Shown here in pieces: positions 35,803 through 43,401 of a DNA stretch of 45,009 nt (positions within the stretch are counted from its first letter, which is position 1; each line of letters starts with the position of its first letter). The translations under genes were made by a program, and so were the position numbers. The stretch covers positions 1 through 45,009 of IMG/VR virus record IMGVR_UViG_3300006735_000066, one strand, 5' to 3'. The stretch comes from a virus. The notes beneath the pieces were generated by a model. It saw only the letters and a program-made list of their open reading frames with translations, made no database searches and was not told the DNA's origin.

Positions 35803-36157
35803 CTTTACTAGCTTTTTTAAGAGTTCTTTTTTTCCCTTCTTCATTGCTTTTTGTTGCATCTTTTGCTTTTTCAAAATCTTCTAAAGCTTGTCTATTAGCT
35901 GGATTAACAACTGGTTTTTTAACTTCAGGAACAGGTGGAGTAGGTGGAACATTAGACATCTTTGTCATAAACTGTTGTGCTTGCATTCTTTCTGCACGAC
36001 ACTTTTCAATATCTCTTAATAAGCCTTCATACTCTAACTGTGCTTCTAAATGAGGAATGTGATCTTTATAATATTTTGTGATCTCATCTCTTTTTGCAGT
36101 TAATTCTTCTTGTGAAAGTTCAACTGCTTCTTTTGGATTTTCTTTTATATCCGCCAT
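35795..36157 (-). CDS. Coiled-coil protein of unknown function (120 aa)
   Basis: First gene of an operon, preceded by a promoter-like motif at 36184-36202. The product is mostly helical. Residues 15-65 form a coiled coil with K-R-D-E-I-T-K-Y-Y-K-D and R-D-I-E-K-C-R-A-E-R-M-Q. This is followed by a proline-rich linker (P-P-T-P-P-V-P-E-V, about 71-79) and a lysine-rich tail (about 100-120). No membrane segment is present, so a spanin is unlikely. It overlaps the next gene by eight bases. Role unknown; small coiled-coil proteins next to lysis-type genes may be virion or regulatory. Confidence 0.55.
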   Translation of the reverse strand: MADIKENPKEAVELSQEELTAKRDEITKYYKDHIPHLEAQLEYEGLLRDIEKCRAERMQAQQFMTKMSNVPPTPPVPEVKKPVVNPANRQALEDFEKAKDATKSNEEGKKRTLKKASKDA

Positions 36158-36183
36158 GATTAAAATTTTTAAATTAATAACTA

Positions 36184-36202
36184 GGCAAATATATAAAAAA
36201 AG
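36184..36202 (-). promoter_or_regulatory. Second-class promoter motif before coiled-coil gene
   Basis: In sense, TTTTTTTATATATTTGCC, about 30 bases before the 36157 start. The TATATTTG element is an exact TAnnTTTG, the Bacteroidota -7 consensus. No TTTG at the -33 position is obvious. Confidence 0.5.
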
Positions 36203-36244
36203 TTTAAATAAAAGAAGTTTAAAGAAAAAATATTTTTTAATTCC

Positions 36245-36595
36245 TTACCAAGAAGTAAAATCTTTAGATTCTATATCTAATATTTCACTTTTTGTAATCC
36301 AACTAACTTGATACGCTGAATTATCTAAAGCAAGAACAAGATCATATTTATCAGGATAATCAAAAGCTTCATCAAACAATTCTAATGTATAACCTTTTCT
36401 TATATAGAAGGTTTTAAAAAGATCTATTGTATTTGTACCATCATGGAGTTTAATACTTACATATACGTTAGTTGTATCAGTGTTAGATATTTTACAAGAA
36501 TGTATTCTATATGTTTTACCATTATTAGATTTTTGTTCTCCTAATAACGTATTATTTGTATTACCGGTATGATTCTGTTTTATATTGTATATCAT
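36245..36595 (-). CDS. Small beta-rich protein, possible fibre or head accessory (116 aa)
   Basis: The sequence alternates hydrophobic strands with short turns: Y-R-I-H-S-C-K-I-S-N, V-Y-V-S-I-K-L-H-D, F-Y-I-R-K-G-Y-T-L-E-L-F and Y-Q-V-S-W-I-T-K. That suggests a single beta-sandwich domain of about 115 residues. It lies six bases after the 205-residue fibre-type gene, at the end of the fibre operon, with an AT-rich 87-base gap behind it that holds a promoter motif. No homolog recognised. Position and fold fit a head- or tail-decoration or fibre-tip subunit. Confidence 0.55.
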   Translation of the reverse strand: MIYNIKQNHTGNTNNTLLGEQKSNNGKTYRIHSCKISNTDTTNVYVSIKLHDGTNTIDLFKTFYIRKGYTLELFDEAFDYPDKYDLVLALDNSAYQVSWITKSEILDIESKDFTSW

Positions 36596-36601
36596 ATCTT
36601 A

Positions 36602-37219
36602 TTATTTTAATTCTACTTGTCCTGTTTTTACTATTCTTTGACCCTTTTTACCACCAATAGCCGGAGAGGTTTCTACGTAATAAATATTTAGAAAATATTT
36701 TTTTTGTATTTGGTCATAAACTATCTCAGACGTGTGAGTCTGAGTAGTACCTGGTAATGAAAAAGGTGGTAAAGCGGGATAAGCACCTACGTTTATTGCA
36801 GCCAAATTGTTTATTCCTATATTTCTAGCGTTAGCTGTTACATTAGTAGTGTTAGTGGTAATAAGGCCATCAAGCCTTTTAACCTCGTTTACGCTGTCTG
36901 TTATAGAAGTAGCCTGCTGAGTTGTTATTCCTGTCTTAGCAGTATTAGCTGTAATAGCATTTGCTTGATTAGTTGATATACCTGCTTTGTCTTTATTAGT
37001 TGATATCTCTGTTCTAAGATAATCTAATTCATCTTGCATTTGTTGAAGTTGAAATATTATTGGAGCAAACTCAGGAAGACCTATATGATATTCCATACCT
37101 TTTCCTCTTTCATAATCCCATATTTCTTCAGCTTTAGTCAACTTAGACACAGGAACCTCATCATTACCACCTCCTGTTGTTTTATAAAATTTTTCGTATT
37201 TTTTTCCTGTTAATGCCAT
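36602..37219 (-). CDS. Fibre-type protein with shared N-terminal tag (205 aa)
   Basis: The N-terminus (M-A-L-T-G-K-K-Y-E-K-F-Y-K-T-T-G-G-G-N-D-E) is clearly paralogous to that of the next upstream gene: both have M-A-L-x-G-K...F-Y-x-T-x-G-G-G-x-D-E, then P-x-I-x-x-L-Q-x-M-Q-D near residue 55-65. After the tag comes a Thr/Asn-rich coiled segment (about 75-145) with T-T-N-x-T-N-V-T-A-N-A, typical of trimeric fibres, and a beta-rich C-terminus. The tag probably binds a common virion site. The protein is much shorter than its paralogue and lacks the large C-terminal domain. Confidence 0.6.
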   Translation of the reverse strand: MALTGKKYEKFYKTTGGGNDEVPVSKLTKAEEIWDYERGKGMEYHIGLPEFAPIIFQLQQMQDELDYLRTEISTNKDKAGISTNQANAITANTAKTGITTQQATSITDSVNEVKRLDGLITTNTTNVTANARNIGINNLAAINVGAYPALPPFSLPGTTQTHTSEIVYDQIQKKYFLNIYYVETSPAIGGKKGQRIVKTGQVELK

Positions 37220-37229
37220 AATTTAAAAT

Positions 37230-38294
37230 TTAAAATTTAACTACGTGAAACGTTACCATTACCCTTATGCTTGTATAACTACCAGCTGTTGGGTTTGCAT
37301 TTGCTGATAAATATACAGCTTTATTAACCCATGCTGGATAAGCTTGTGTACTTTGCAAAAATCTATATGGTCTCCACTCTTCTAGTCTTTGAAACCCACC
37401 TGTTCCCATATTATTCATAAATCTTCTTTGATAATATATACATTGATTAAGATCCTTTGTAACACCATCATCATATTCTAAATAGAAATCCTGAGCTACA
37501 GTATTTTGAGTTCCACTTGCCATTATGGTATGAGTGTGCATACTCAGTACAACAGGCATGAGACCACTACCTAATGCTGGTATTATTACATAACCTTTAT
37601 TACTATTAGCTGTAGATATAAGATTTAGTTGAGCTTGATTAAGATCTATAACTACTTGTTGTATTCCTACCATTTCACAGCCCGACCCAACTTGATCTAA
37701 TTTAAACGCACCTTTAGAAGATCCAGAAGCTTTAAGTGCAATGTCACCACCACTATCTAAAGTAATACTTGAAGCAGCATCTATTGTAGTTTGACCATCT
37801 GATGTTATAGTTATATGAGCTGAAGTACCCACATCATCATATGATGTAATATCCATAGATCCATTAGCACCAACACCAACTCTACCATAGTTAGCATTAT
37901 CAAGGGTATCATGAACATATATACCACCATGATGAAATACAAGATCAGCTGATGTTCCTATTGTACCAGCACCAGCATTTACAGTTGGTATACCTTGATC
38001 TGTTTGTGTAGCGGTGCCTGTTCCTCCATTTGCTAAAGGTAATGGACTAATCTTTCCTCTTAATTCACTAGCAGTATCTACATATCTTCTTAATTCATCT
38101 ATATCATCTTGCATTTCTTGCAAGTTTACTATAAGTGGACCTAATGTATTATCATCTATTAATTGTTTATATCCTGCCGCTGCATCTGCTGTATTAAAGG
38201 CATCTAGTGCAGTTTTTCTAGTACTATTTATTTCATCAGCACCACCTCCTGATGTTACATAAAATTTCTTACTTGTTTTTCCTCCTAATGCCAT
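37230..38294 (-). CDS. Tail or head fibre with N-terminal tag and receptor-type C-terminal domain (354 aa)
   Basis: Shares the M-A-L-x-G-K N-terminal tag and the P-L-I-V-N-L-Q-E-M-Q-D helix (about 52-62) with the 205-residue neighbour. The middle holds short glycine-rich fibre repeats (G-G-T-G-T-A-T near 89-95) and beta-helix-like V-x-I-x-S-x-G alternations. The C-terminal 150 residues begin V-V-I-D-L-N-Q-A-Q-L-N and contain V-I-I-P-A-L-G-S-G and R-R-F-M-N, a layout similar to the C-terminus of the 1029-residue fibre (I-N-Q-A-G-C-N, Y-S-R-R-W-M). That domain is likely the receptor-binding tip. It is in an operon with the other fibres. Confidence 0.65.
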   Translation of the reverse strand: MALGGKTSKKFYVTSGGGADEINSTRKTALDAFNTADAAAGYKQLIDDNTLGPLIVNLQEMQDDIDELRRYVDTASELRGKISPLPLANGGTGTATQTDQGIPTVNAGAGTIGTSADLVFHHGGIYVHDTLDNANYGRVGVGANGSMDITSYDDVGTSAHITITSDGQTTIDAASSITLDSGGDIALKASGSSKGAFKLDQVGSGCEMVGIQQVVIDLNQAQLNLISTANSNKGYVIIPALGSGLMPVVLSMHTHTIMASGTQNTVAQDFYLEYDDGVTKDLNQCIYYQRRFMNNMGTGGFQRLEEWRPYRFLQSTQAYPAWVNKAVYLSANANPTAGSYTSIRVMVTFHVVKF

Positions 38295-38304
38295 ATTGTT
38301 AATT

Positions 38305-41300
38305 TTAAGAATTATCTATTACATAATAACTAGTATATACTGTCATACTAGTTAAACTATTACTTGTCATTCCTGTTGATGTTGCTATGGTTAAAGGTAC
38401 ATTTTCACCTCCTGTTAAACTTGCTGCACCCTTACCTGCATAAGTACCAAGAACAAAAGTCATATCTGTTGTTATACCATACATCCATCTTCTTGAATAT
38501 TTTAAAGCATATGTATATGTTGTTGTACTATTCCACCCAACTATTAGATCTCCTAATGAAGTATCAGCAGAATTTCTATCAACTAAACAAGTAACTTCTA
38601 CAGGTATTATTATTTTATTTGCTCCTTGTGCAGCCACTAATGTTTGTGGAGATGAATTTAAAGCATTACACCCTGCTTGGTTTATAGTAACTTTAGTTTG
38701 TTTAAGTATATGAGTACCTGAACTTACCACCTCATCTGGTACTGTTGGAATAAGTCCATCAACATATCCTTTACTAGCAGCATCTGTACTAGCAGAAACT
38801 GTATCTACACCTTGTATTCTACCTGTTCCACTTAAAGTAATATCTCCACCACTTACTGTTAAGTCTCCACTCATTGAAACATCTCCATCTGCTTCTATAG
38901 TAAATTTTACAGATGTAGTATTATTGCTAGATCCAGTACCACCTCCTCCTGGATGTCCATGAAATTCAAATTTTCCACTCCTTTCATTTCCTGTACCTGC
39001 CCCTCCTATTATATGTATATCTCCACCTGAGTTATCTGTTCCATTTGCTTCACCTCCTTCAAACCTAAATTGAGGTTCACTACCACCTTGTCCTGAACCT
39101 GCAATTTTAAATAAACTAGGTAAAGCTGTTCCACCTAAATTATAAGTTTTTAATACTATAGTACTACCACTTCCAGGAGATTCAGCACTTGGAGATCCTG
39201 AAGAATACCAACCACCAGCTTCAAATTGTGAAAGTGCTAACCCTACATTCATTCTTCCAGTAGCACCATTAAATTGAGCAAGTGACTCTGCTGATAATGC
39301 ACTTGTTCCGTTTCCTGTAAGCATATAATTAGTACCTGCAGTTGTTAATCCAGTTCCACCATCTCCTACTGCTAAGGTACCTGTAATACTAGTAGCCCCT
39401 AGATCCACTGCTAATTCTGTAGATTCTATAACTAAACCTCCATTAGATTTAAGATCTGTACTAAATGTAGTACCAGAAAGATCTAAACCATCTCCAGCTG
39501 AATATGTAGTATCTGTTTGTGCAGCCCATGTTGCGTTTCCACTACCGTCTTTTATTAAAGCTTCACCAGCACTTGCTCCACTTACTTGTGATAAAGCATC
39601 TATTGCTGCTTGTGCTGTGCTTTGACCAGTACCACCATGTGCTACACCTACATCAGTTCCTTCCCATACTCCAGATGATATAGTACCTAATCCTGTAATA
39701 TTAGATTGATTTCCTACAGATAGTAAACCAGCATTAGTCATTGCGGCTGTACTTCCCATAGTAAGTGTTCCAGCTATTGTTGTAGCAGAAGCTGCTCCGT
39801 AACCAAGACTGACATTAACAGTATCATTTGTTCCGTGTCCTACACCTTCTATCATGTTTCTCAGCTGTGAAGTAGTTCCATTACTAGCGGCTACGTCTAT
39901 TTCCATCTTAGATGCCTCATCTGTAGCCAACGCTGTAACTATTCTATTCCTTATTTGACCAAACTGAGTTTCTGTTTGAGCTGAGTTATCTCCATTCCAC
40001 TTTATAGTACCTGTATAATCTCCATCTGCTCCAGCAGCACCTTTATCTTTTAAAAGTTTTATACTAGGTGGTTTATTGTCAGTGTTAGTATTTTCTATAA
40101 TAAGTTGAGGTTTTTGGGTAACAGAAGAAGAAACATGCAAGTCACTCCCATCCCAAGTAAAGTTAGGTTCAATATCAAGTGTATTTGCACTTGCATATGT
40201 TGCTACACCACCAGCTGTTGTTCCATTTAGTGTAGTAGCTGTAGTAGCATTTGCCCATGTAGCATTACCACTTCCATCCTTAGTTAATCTTTGACCAGCA
40301 CTAGCACCACTAACTGCAGTTAAGGCATCAATAGCAGCTTGTGCTGTACTTGCTCCTGTTCCTCCATAAGCTATTCCAACATCAGTTCCTTGCCATTCTG
40401 CATTTGATATAACTCCAGCTCCACTTATATCAATACCAGTTGAAGCTACAGAAAATTGTCCATCTATAATAAGATTTAAATGGGCTGCTGCTGCACCACC
40501 ATCAACTGTTGTTATATCCGTTTCACCACTAGCTTTAGTTTGTAGTGCAAAATAATCATCAGTAGTTACATCACTACTCTTAAACATTAAATCATAAGCA
40601 CCATCTGCTAGTAAATGCCAAATACCATAAGTAGTGGCTGGAACTCCAGCTGCAGTTGCTGTAGTTTTTATACCATATGTAGTTGTAGCACCATTAAGAT
40701 TATTAACCATACCAGCCTGATTAGTGTTAGCCGCAGTAGTATGTGAAAGATAATTACTTACTCCAGTAAATGTACTAGTTCCAACGTTTGTTTGATTATC
40801 AGTAAGGTTTAAAGCTACTCCTGTACCAGATTGTGCATTACTACCTGTAGTTGCTATAGTCTTATCATAGTTTAATTTAAAACCATAATCTGCACTATTA
40901 GTTCCAGCATTATCTTTATCAAAATTTGCCCAAATAGCAGATGATGTATTTAAATCACTATTAACTATGTTTATACCATTACTTGCTGAACCAAATGATC
41001 CTGAAGTATTTGTAAGAGTTAACTTATTACCATCAAAGGTCATATTAGCTTCAGCATTCATTGCATCTGTACCAGTTGCAGTAATAACTCTATCATCTAT
41101 ACCATTAGTCATAAAGTCAGATACATCAACACTAATTGTTTTTGCAACACTGCCATCCCATGTAGTACCAGTATTATAATCAATACCAGTACCTGCAGTT
41201 AATACATTAGGTACGGCTACACCATTAGCTACCCAACTTAATACACCATTACCATCAGTTGATAATACTTGACCTGCAGTACCATCATCATTGGGTAAAG

Positions 41301-41394
41301 TTAATTCATATTCATATGGGGAATCTGGTGGAGTAAGAAGTACTCCTCCAATTAAAAGATCACTAAATACAGGGTGCTTACCTATCCATTTCAT
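38305..41394 (-). CDS. Large tail fibre with repeated modules (1029 aa)
   Basis: A long fibre rich in glycine, alanine, serine and threonine. It starts M-K-W-I-G-K-H-P-V-F-S-D-L-L, a short anchor followed by a G-Q-V-L-S-T-D-G-N-G-V-L-S-W trimer-type motif. Two near-identical modules of about 47 residues (D-V-G-I-A-Y-G-G-T-G then A-A-I-D-A-L-T and D-G-S-G-N-A-T-W) lie about 240 residues apart, at 40255-40395 and 39525-39665. The C-terminal 110 residues resemble the receptor-type domain of the 354-residue fibre. ATGA overlap with the holin candidate shows it is in the same transcript. Host recognition is inferred from the family. Confidence 0.72.
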   Translation of the reverse strand: MKWIGKHPVFSDLLIGGVLLTPPDSPYEYELTLPNDDGTAGQVLSTDGNGVLSWVANGVAVPNVLTAGTGIDYNTGTTWDGSVAKTISVDVSDFMTNGIDDRVITATGTDAMNAEANMTFDGNKLTLTNTSGSFGSASNGINIVNSDLNTSSAIWANFDKDNAGTNSADYGFKLNYDKTIATTGSNAQSGTGVALNLTDNQTNVGTSTFTGVSNYLSHTTAANTNQAGMVNNLNGATTTYGIKTTATAAGVPATTYGIWHLLADGAYDLMFKSSDVTTDDYFALQTKASGETDITTVDGGAAAAHLNLIIDGQFSVASTGIDISGAGVISNAEWQGTDVGIAYGGTGASTAQAAIDALTAVSGASAGQRLTKDGSGNATWANATTATTLNGTTAGGVATYASANTLDIEPNFTWDGSDLHVSSSVTQKPQLIIENTNTDNKPPSIKLLKDKGAAGADGDYTGTIKWNGDNSAQTETQFGQIRNRIVTALATDEASKMEIDVAASNGTTSQLRNMIEGVGHGTNDTVNVSLGYGAASATTIAGTLTMGSTAAMTNAGLLSVGNQSNITGLGTISSGVWEGTDVGVAHGGTGQSTAQAAIDALSQVSGASAGEALIKDGSGNATWAAQTDTTYSAGDGLDLSGTTFSTDLKSNGGLVIESTELAVDLGATSITGTLAVGDGGTGLTTAGTNYMLTGNGTSALSAESLAQFNGATGRMNVGLALSQFEAGGWYSSGSPSAESPGSGSTIVLKTYNLGGTALPSLFKIAGSGQGGSEPQFRFEGGEANGTDNSGGDIHIIGGAGTGNERSGKFEFHGHPGGGGTGSSNNTTSVKFTIEADGDVSMSGDLTVSGGDITLSGTGRIQGVDTVSASTDAASKGYVDGLIPTVPDEVVSSGTHILKQTKVTINQAGCNALNSSPQTLVAAQGANKIIIPVEVTCLVDRNSADTSLGDLIVGWNSTTTYTYALKYSRRWMYGITTDMTFVLGTYAGKGAASLTGGENVPLTIATSTGMTSNSLTSMTVYTSYYVIDNS
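39525..40395 (-). repeat. Duplicated fibre module inside the 1029-residue gene
   Basis: Two copies of about 140 bases (40255-40395 and 39525-39665) encode nearly the same peptide: W-x-G-T-D-V-G, G-G-T-G, S-T-A-Q-A-A-I-D-A-L and K-D-G-S-G-N-A-T-W. Such repeats can recombine and change fibre length. Confidence 0.75.
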
Positions 41395-41603
41395 TTTTTG
41401 GCAAATTTCTCTACACCGCTAATCCCAAAGCAGCCGAGAACAACCCAAACAAATGAATCATATACGAATTCATTAATTACAAGATCATAACCGTACCAAC
41501 CAGTGGCAAGATCAGCAATCATTATTATACACATGATTATAAAAGCTACAAAACCAACTATAGCTTTTTCATTCCAATCATTATTGTCTTTAAATATTTT
41601 CAT
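41391..41603 (-). CDS. Holin candidate, two-transmembrane protein (70 aa)
   Basis: Two hydrophobic segments: residues 14-34 (A-I-V-G-F-V-A-F-I-I-M-C-I-I-M-I-A-D-L-A) and about 46-64 (V-Y-D-S-F-V-W-V-V-L-G-C-F-G), with a charged N-terminus (K-I-F-K-D-N-N-D-W-N-E-K) and a lysine-ended C-terminus (E-K-F-A-K-K). Size, topology and charge fit a class II-type holin. Its stop overlaps the fibre start (ATGA). A lysis-type transpeptidase is encoded in the same late region, but no spanin is seen. Other small phage membrane proteins, such as superinfection exclusion proteins, remain possible. Confidence 0.6.
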   Translation of the reverse strand: MKIFKDNNDWNEKAIVGFVAFIIMCIIMIADLATGWYGYDLVINEFVYDSFVWVVLGCFGISGVEKFAKK

Positions 41604-41606
41604 TAT

Positions 41607-41774
41607 CTATTTTTTATAATAGTCATAATCTTTTACCCAATCTATAACTTGATCATAGAGTGCTTTACAATTAGGACAAAATTTATATTTTTCATTTACA
41701 ATTACTATATCCGCATCTTCCACTTCTCTTGGCTCTTTACCTGGTCTACAATCTGGATTATCACACTTTGTCAT
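41607..41774 (-). CDS. Small zinc-binding protein (55 aa)
   Basis: A short reading frame between the 99-residue basic protein and the holin candidate; its ATG overlaps the previous stop. It has two cysteine pairs, C4/C9 (C-D-N-P-D-C) and C33/C36 (C-P-N-C), a typical four-cysteine zinc site, separated by a beta-type spacer. The C-terminus is W-V-K-D-Y-D-Y-Y-K-K. The stop (TAG) lies four bases before the holin ATG. Tight junctions and the cysteine layout argue for a real gene. Function is not known to me. Confidence 0.7.
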   Translation of the reverse strand: MTKCDNPDCRPGKEPREVEDADIVIVNEKYKFCPNCKALYDQVIDWVKDYDYYKK

Positions 41775-42073
41775 TATAAAACATTATTAGGTCCCATTTG
41801 CATTCCATAAGGACAACCGCATCCTTGTACTTGACCACCCATTTGTTTTTTATATCTACTAACTTTACCTTTAGTTTTCTTTTCTTTTTTAGCAGCAGCT
41901 TTTTCTGAATCACTTAATTCACTCCATGTAGAAGGTGTTTTACTACTTACTTTTTTTGTAGGTCTAAAAGTAGTATCTCCACCACTATAGTCTTTATCAC
42001 CGGATGGTGTTCTCCAATCTTCTTTAAACCAACGTCTAAGAGCAGCTCCTTTTGCAGATTTACGTACAGCCAT
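41774..42073 (-). CDS. Small lysine-rich protein of a marine-phage/giant-virus family (99 aa)
   Basis: Begins M-A-V-R-K-S-A-K-G-A-A-L-R-R-W-F-K-E-D-W and continues with F-R-P-T-K-K-V-S-S-K-T-P-S-T-W (36-50) and a K/A/E-rich basic helix. These motifs recur, as I remember, in short uncharacterised proteins of marine phages and giant viruses. The C-terminus has K-K-Q-M-G-G-Q (74-80) and C-G-C-P-Y-G (84-89). It is translationally coupled at both ends to small neighbours. High positive charge suggests nucleic acid or capsid interior contact, which is inference. No enzyme motif. Confidence 0.75.
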   Translation of the reverse strand: MAVRKSAKGAALRRWFKEDWRTPSGDKDYSGGDTTFRPTKKVSSKTPSTWSELSDSEKAAAKKEKKTKGKVSRYKKQMGGQVQGCGCPYGMQMGPNNVL

Positions 42074-42246
42074 TATTTTTTCTTTTTATTACCCCAATTA
42101 GCAGCACCAACTTTACGGCATTTAGCTAAAGCACCACTAGCATAAGCAGAAGGCCAAACATCATATCTAGCTTTTACTTTACTATAGCATGCATCTTTTG
42201 ATCCACCTTTTTTTCTATCTTCTAATACTTTTTTTAATACACTCAT
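42073..42246 (-). CDS. Small basic protein, KVKxRYxVWPSAYASGAL family (57 aa)
   Basis: A very conserved short domain: D-A-C-Y-S-K-V-K-A-R-Y-D-V-W-P-S-A-Y-A-S (18-37), then A-K-C-R-K-V-G-A-A-N-W-G-N-K. From memory, it is widespread in marine phages and nucleocytoplasmic giant viruses as a stand-alone or fused domain of unknown function. Start and stop are both overlapped (TAATG with the next gene). The N-terminal 17 residues and the C-terminus are lysine-rich. Recognition is strong, function is unknown. A DNA-condensing or capsid-internal role is plausible because of the charge. Confidence 0.85.
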   Translation of the reverse strand: MSVLKKVLEDRKKGGSKDACYSKVKARYDVWPSAYASGALAKCRKVGAANWGNKKKK

Positions 42247-42247
42247 A

Positions 42248-42562
42248 TTAACAGTTCCATTTTTTTAGAGATAAGCTTAGTCTGTCTTTCCCTGTGTTAT
42301 TACTAGGTTTTTGTCTTTTTCTCATACCACGCATTCTAGCACAGAATGATGCTTTTCTTTTTTTCTTTTTGCCTTTAGGGTTACTTTCTGTAACAGGAGG
42401 TTTTAAATTAGATCCTTCTTTTTTTGCAGATGCCCTACCTTTAGCATTTAATCCACCAGAAGGACTTTGACCTTCTTTACGTTGCCATGCAGGAGTAGAT
42501 CCTCCAGTTTTGTACATACCTGGAACACGCGTACCTTTATTATTATAAACTGGATTCATCAT
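42248..42562 (-). CDS. Small basic protein, AWQRxEGxxPxGGLNxKGR family (104 aa)
   Basis: Contains P-A-W-Q-R-K-E-G-Q-S-P-S-G-G-L-N-A-K-G-R (24-43), a lysine-rich linker, and K-A-S-F-C-A-R-M-R-G-M (69-79) ending in S-L-K-K-W-N-C. That two-part layout matches, from memory, a family of unknown function found in marine phages and giant viruses, usually next to the two basic proteins encoded here. The N-terminus starts M-M-N-P-V-Y-N-N-K-G; the first ATG overlaps the previous stop (TGATG). Function unknown. The strongly basic character suggests association with nucleic acid or an internal virion protein. Confidence 0.85.
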   Translation of the reverse strand: MMNPVYNNKGTRVPGMYKTGGSTPAWQRKEGQSPSGGLNAKGRASAKKEGSNLKPPVTESNPKGKKKKRKASFCARMRGMRKRQKPSNNTGKDRLSLSLKKWNC

Positions 42563-42717
42563 TTCTTTTTCTTTTTAGGTTTATCATGAGTATGAGTAGC
42601 CATTAAATCTAAATGCTGTTGACAAGATTTTGTCATAACTCCTTTTCCTGTTTTTTTGTCATACATCATGTGATGTTTATAACCTTCACAATTTACTTTA
42701 TTTGCTTTCTTTGCCAT
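42559..42717 (-). CDS. Small basic protein (52 aa)
   Basis: A short frame with K-K-K-K-K at the C-terminus and a histidine/cysteine-bearing core (C10, H15-H16, C32, H35). This could bind a metal: V-N-C-E-G-Y-K-H-H-M-M-Y-D, then S-C-Q-Q-H-L. Its stop overlaps the start of the 104-residue gene, and its ATG is 11 bases after the stop of the nuclease-like gene. It forms the first of four tiny basic proteins in a row. I know no homolog. Position, overlap and basic composition support it as real and functionally linked to its neighbours. Confidence 0.7.
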   Translation of the reverse strand: MAKKANKVNCEGYKHHMMYDKKTGKGVMTKSCQQHLDLMATHTHDKPKKKKK

Positions 42718-42728
42718 AATTTATTTAT

Positions 42729-43100
42729 TTAACGTTTGCCACCGTCATATTCAACGGCATGACCTTCTTTTACGAGACAATCATTTACGCAAACTTGTGT
42801 TAATGTGTCTTTACCTGCAAGCTTATTTATATGTAATCTACCAAGAACTCTACCATACTTACCAAGTTCTTGTGATTCTAGTTCAAAGCAATTAGCAGCT
42901 CCTTCCATCATTTCAATTAATCTTTCTTTTGCAGCTAATCCTAATTTCTTTTCAACCTTATTTCTAGTTCTAGACTCTGGTGCATTAATACCAGCAAGTC
43001 TTACTCTTTTTTTAATCTTAACACCAAAGCCAAGATCTATATCTGCATCAATGGTATCACCATCAACTACTCTTATACATTTTGCATTATAATTGTACAT
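42729..43100 (-). CDS. Staphylococcal-nuclease-like (thermonuclease) protein (123 aa)
   Basis: Contains V-V-D-G-D-T-I-D-A-D (11-20), R-V-R-L-A-G-I-N-A-P-E (32-42) and K-Y-G-R-V-L-G-R-L (81-89). These carry the metal-binding aspartates, the catalytic arginine R34, glutamate E42 and second arginine R84 that correspond to R35, E43 and R87 of the S. aureus enzyme. D40 of the latter is replaced by N39 here. The family cuts DNA and RNA to 3'-phosphates with calcium. Shorter than the secreted enzyme and without a signal peptide, so it acts inside the cell or virion. Start overlaps the 99-residue acidic gene by 14 bases. Confidence 0.85.
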   Translation of the reverse strand: MYNYNAKCIRVVDGDTIDADIDLGFGVKIKKRVRLAGINAPESRTRNKVEKKLGLAAKERLIEMMEGAANCFELESQELGKYGRVLGRLHINKLAGKDTLTQVCVNDCLVKEGHAVEYDGGKR

Positions 43101-43386
43101 CTAATATTCTTTTAAGTTTTGCGCATTTTTCATATTCTTCATTTTCTTCAAAATAATAAATTAGATCCTCTATTTCATTTTTACCCCATCCTAATACTGG
43201 ATCATAAATTAATATTGCTTTTTCTACATTTCCTCTTGCGTCTAATAATTTTTCAAATGTTGTTTGTTCTGTTATAATTTTATACGAATTTTCAAACGCC
43301 ATTTCTATCATCATCTGTTCCATTTCATATTTTTCAGATTCACTATATTCGTCAAAGATCTCTTCATTATTTTCTTTTTCACTCAT
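43087..43386 (-). CDS. Acidic protein of unknown function (99 aa)
   Basis: Strongly acidic N-terminal half (E-E-I-F-D-E-Y-S-E-S-E near 8-18), then a helix and a C-terminal D-L-I-Y-Y-F-E-E-N-E-E-Y-E-K-C segment. No motif recognised. It is the first gene after a terminator (43451-43493) and a promoter motif (43402-43425), so it heads an operon that includes the nuclease and the small basic proteins. The acidic character could antagonise the basic proteins or bind DNA mimic-style, but that is speculation. Confidence 0.6.
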   Translation of the reverse strand: MSEKENNEEIFDEYSESEKYEMEQMMIEMAFENSYKIITEQTTFEKLLDARGNVEKAILIYDPVLGWGKNEIEDLIYYFEENEEYEKCAKLKRILDVQL

Positions 43387-43401
43387 AATTGTAATTTAAA
43401 G

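Noticed and set aside
35803-35874. Earlier start for the transpeptidase-like gene
   Set aside because: Would overlap the coiled-coil gene by 80 bases; the ATG at 35802 gives the eight-base overlap typical of this operon, and the extra residues are a lysine-rich shadow.
36078-36311. Plus-strand ORF of 77 residues across an intergenic gap
   Set aside because: Antisense to two minus genes and the promoter motif; the peptide is low-complexity lysine/serine with no recognisable feature.
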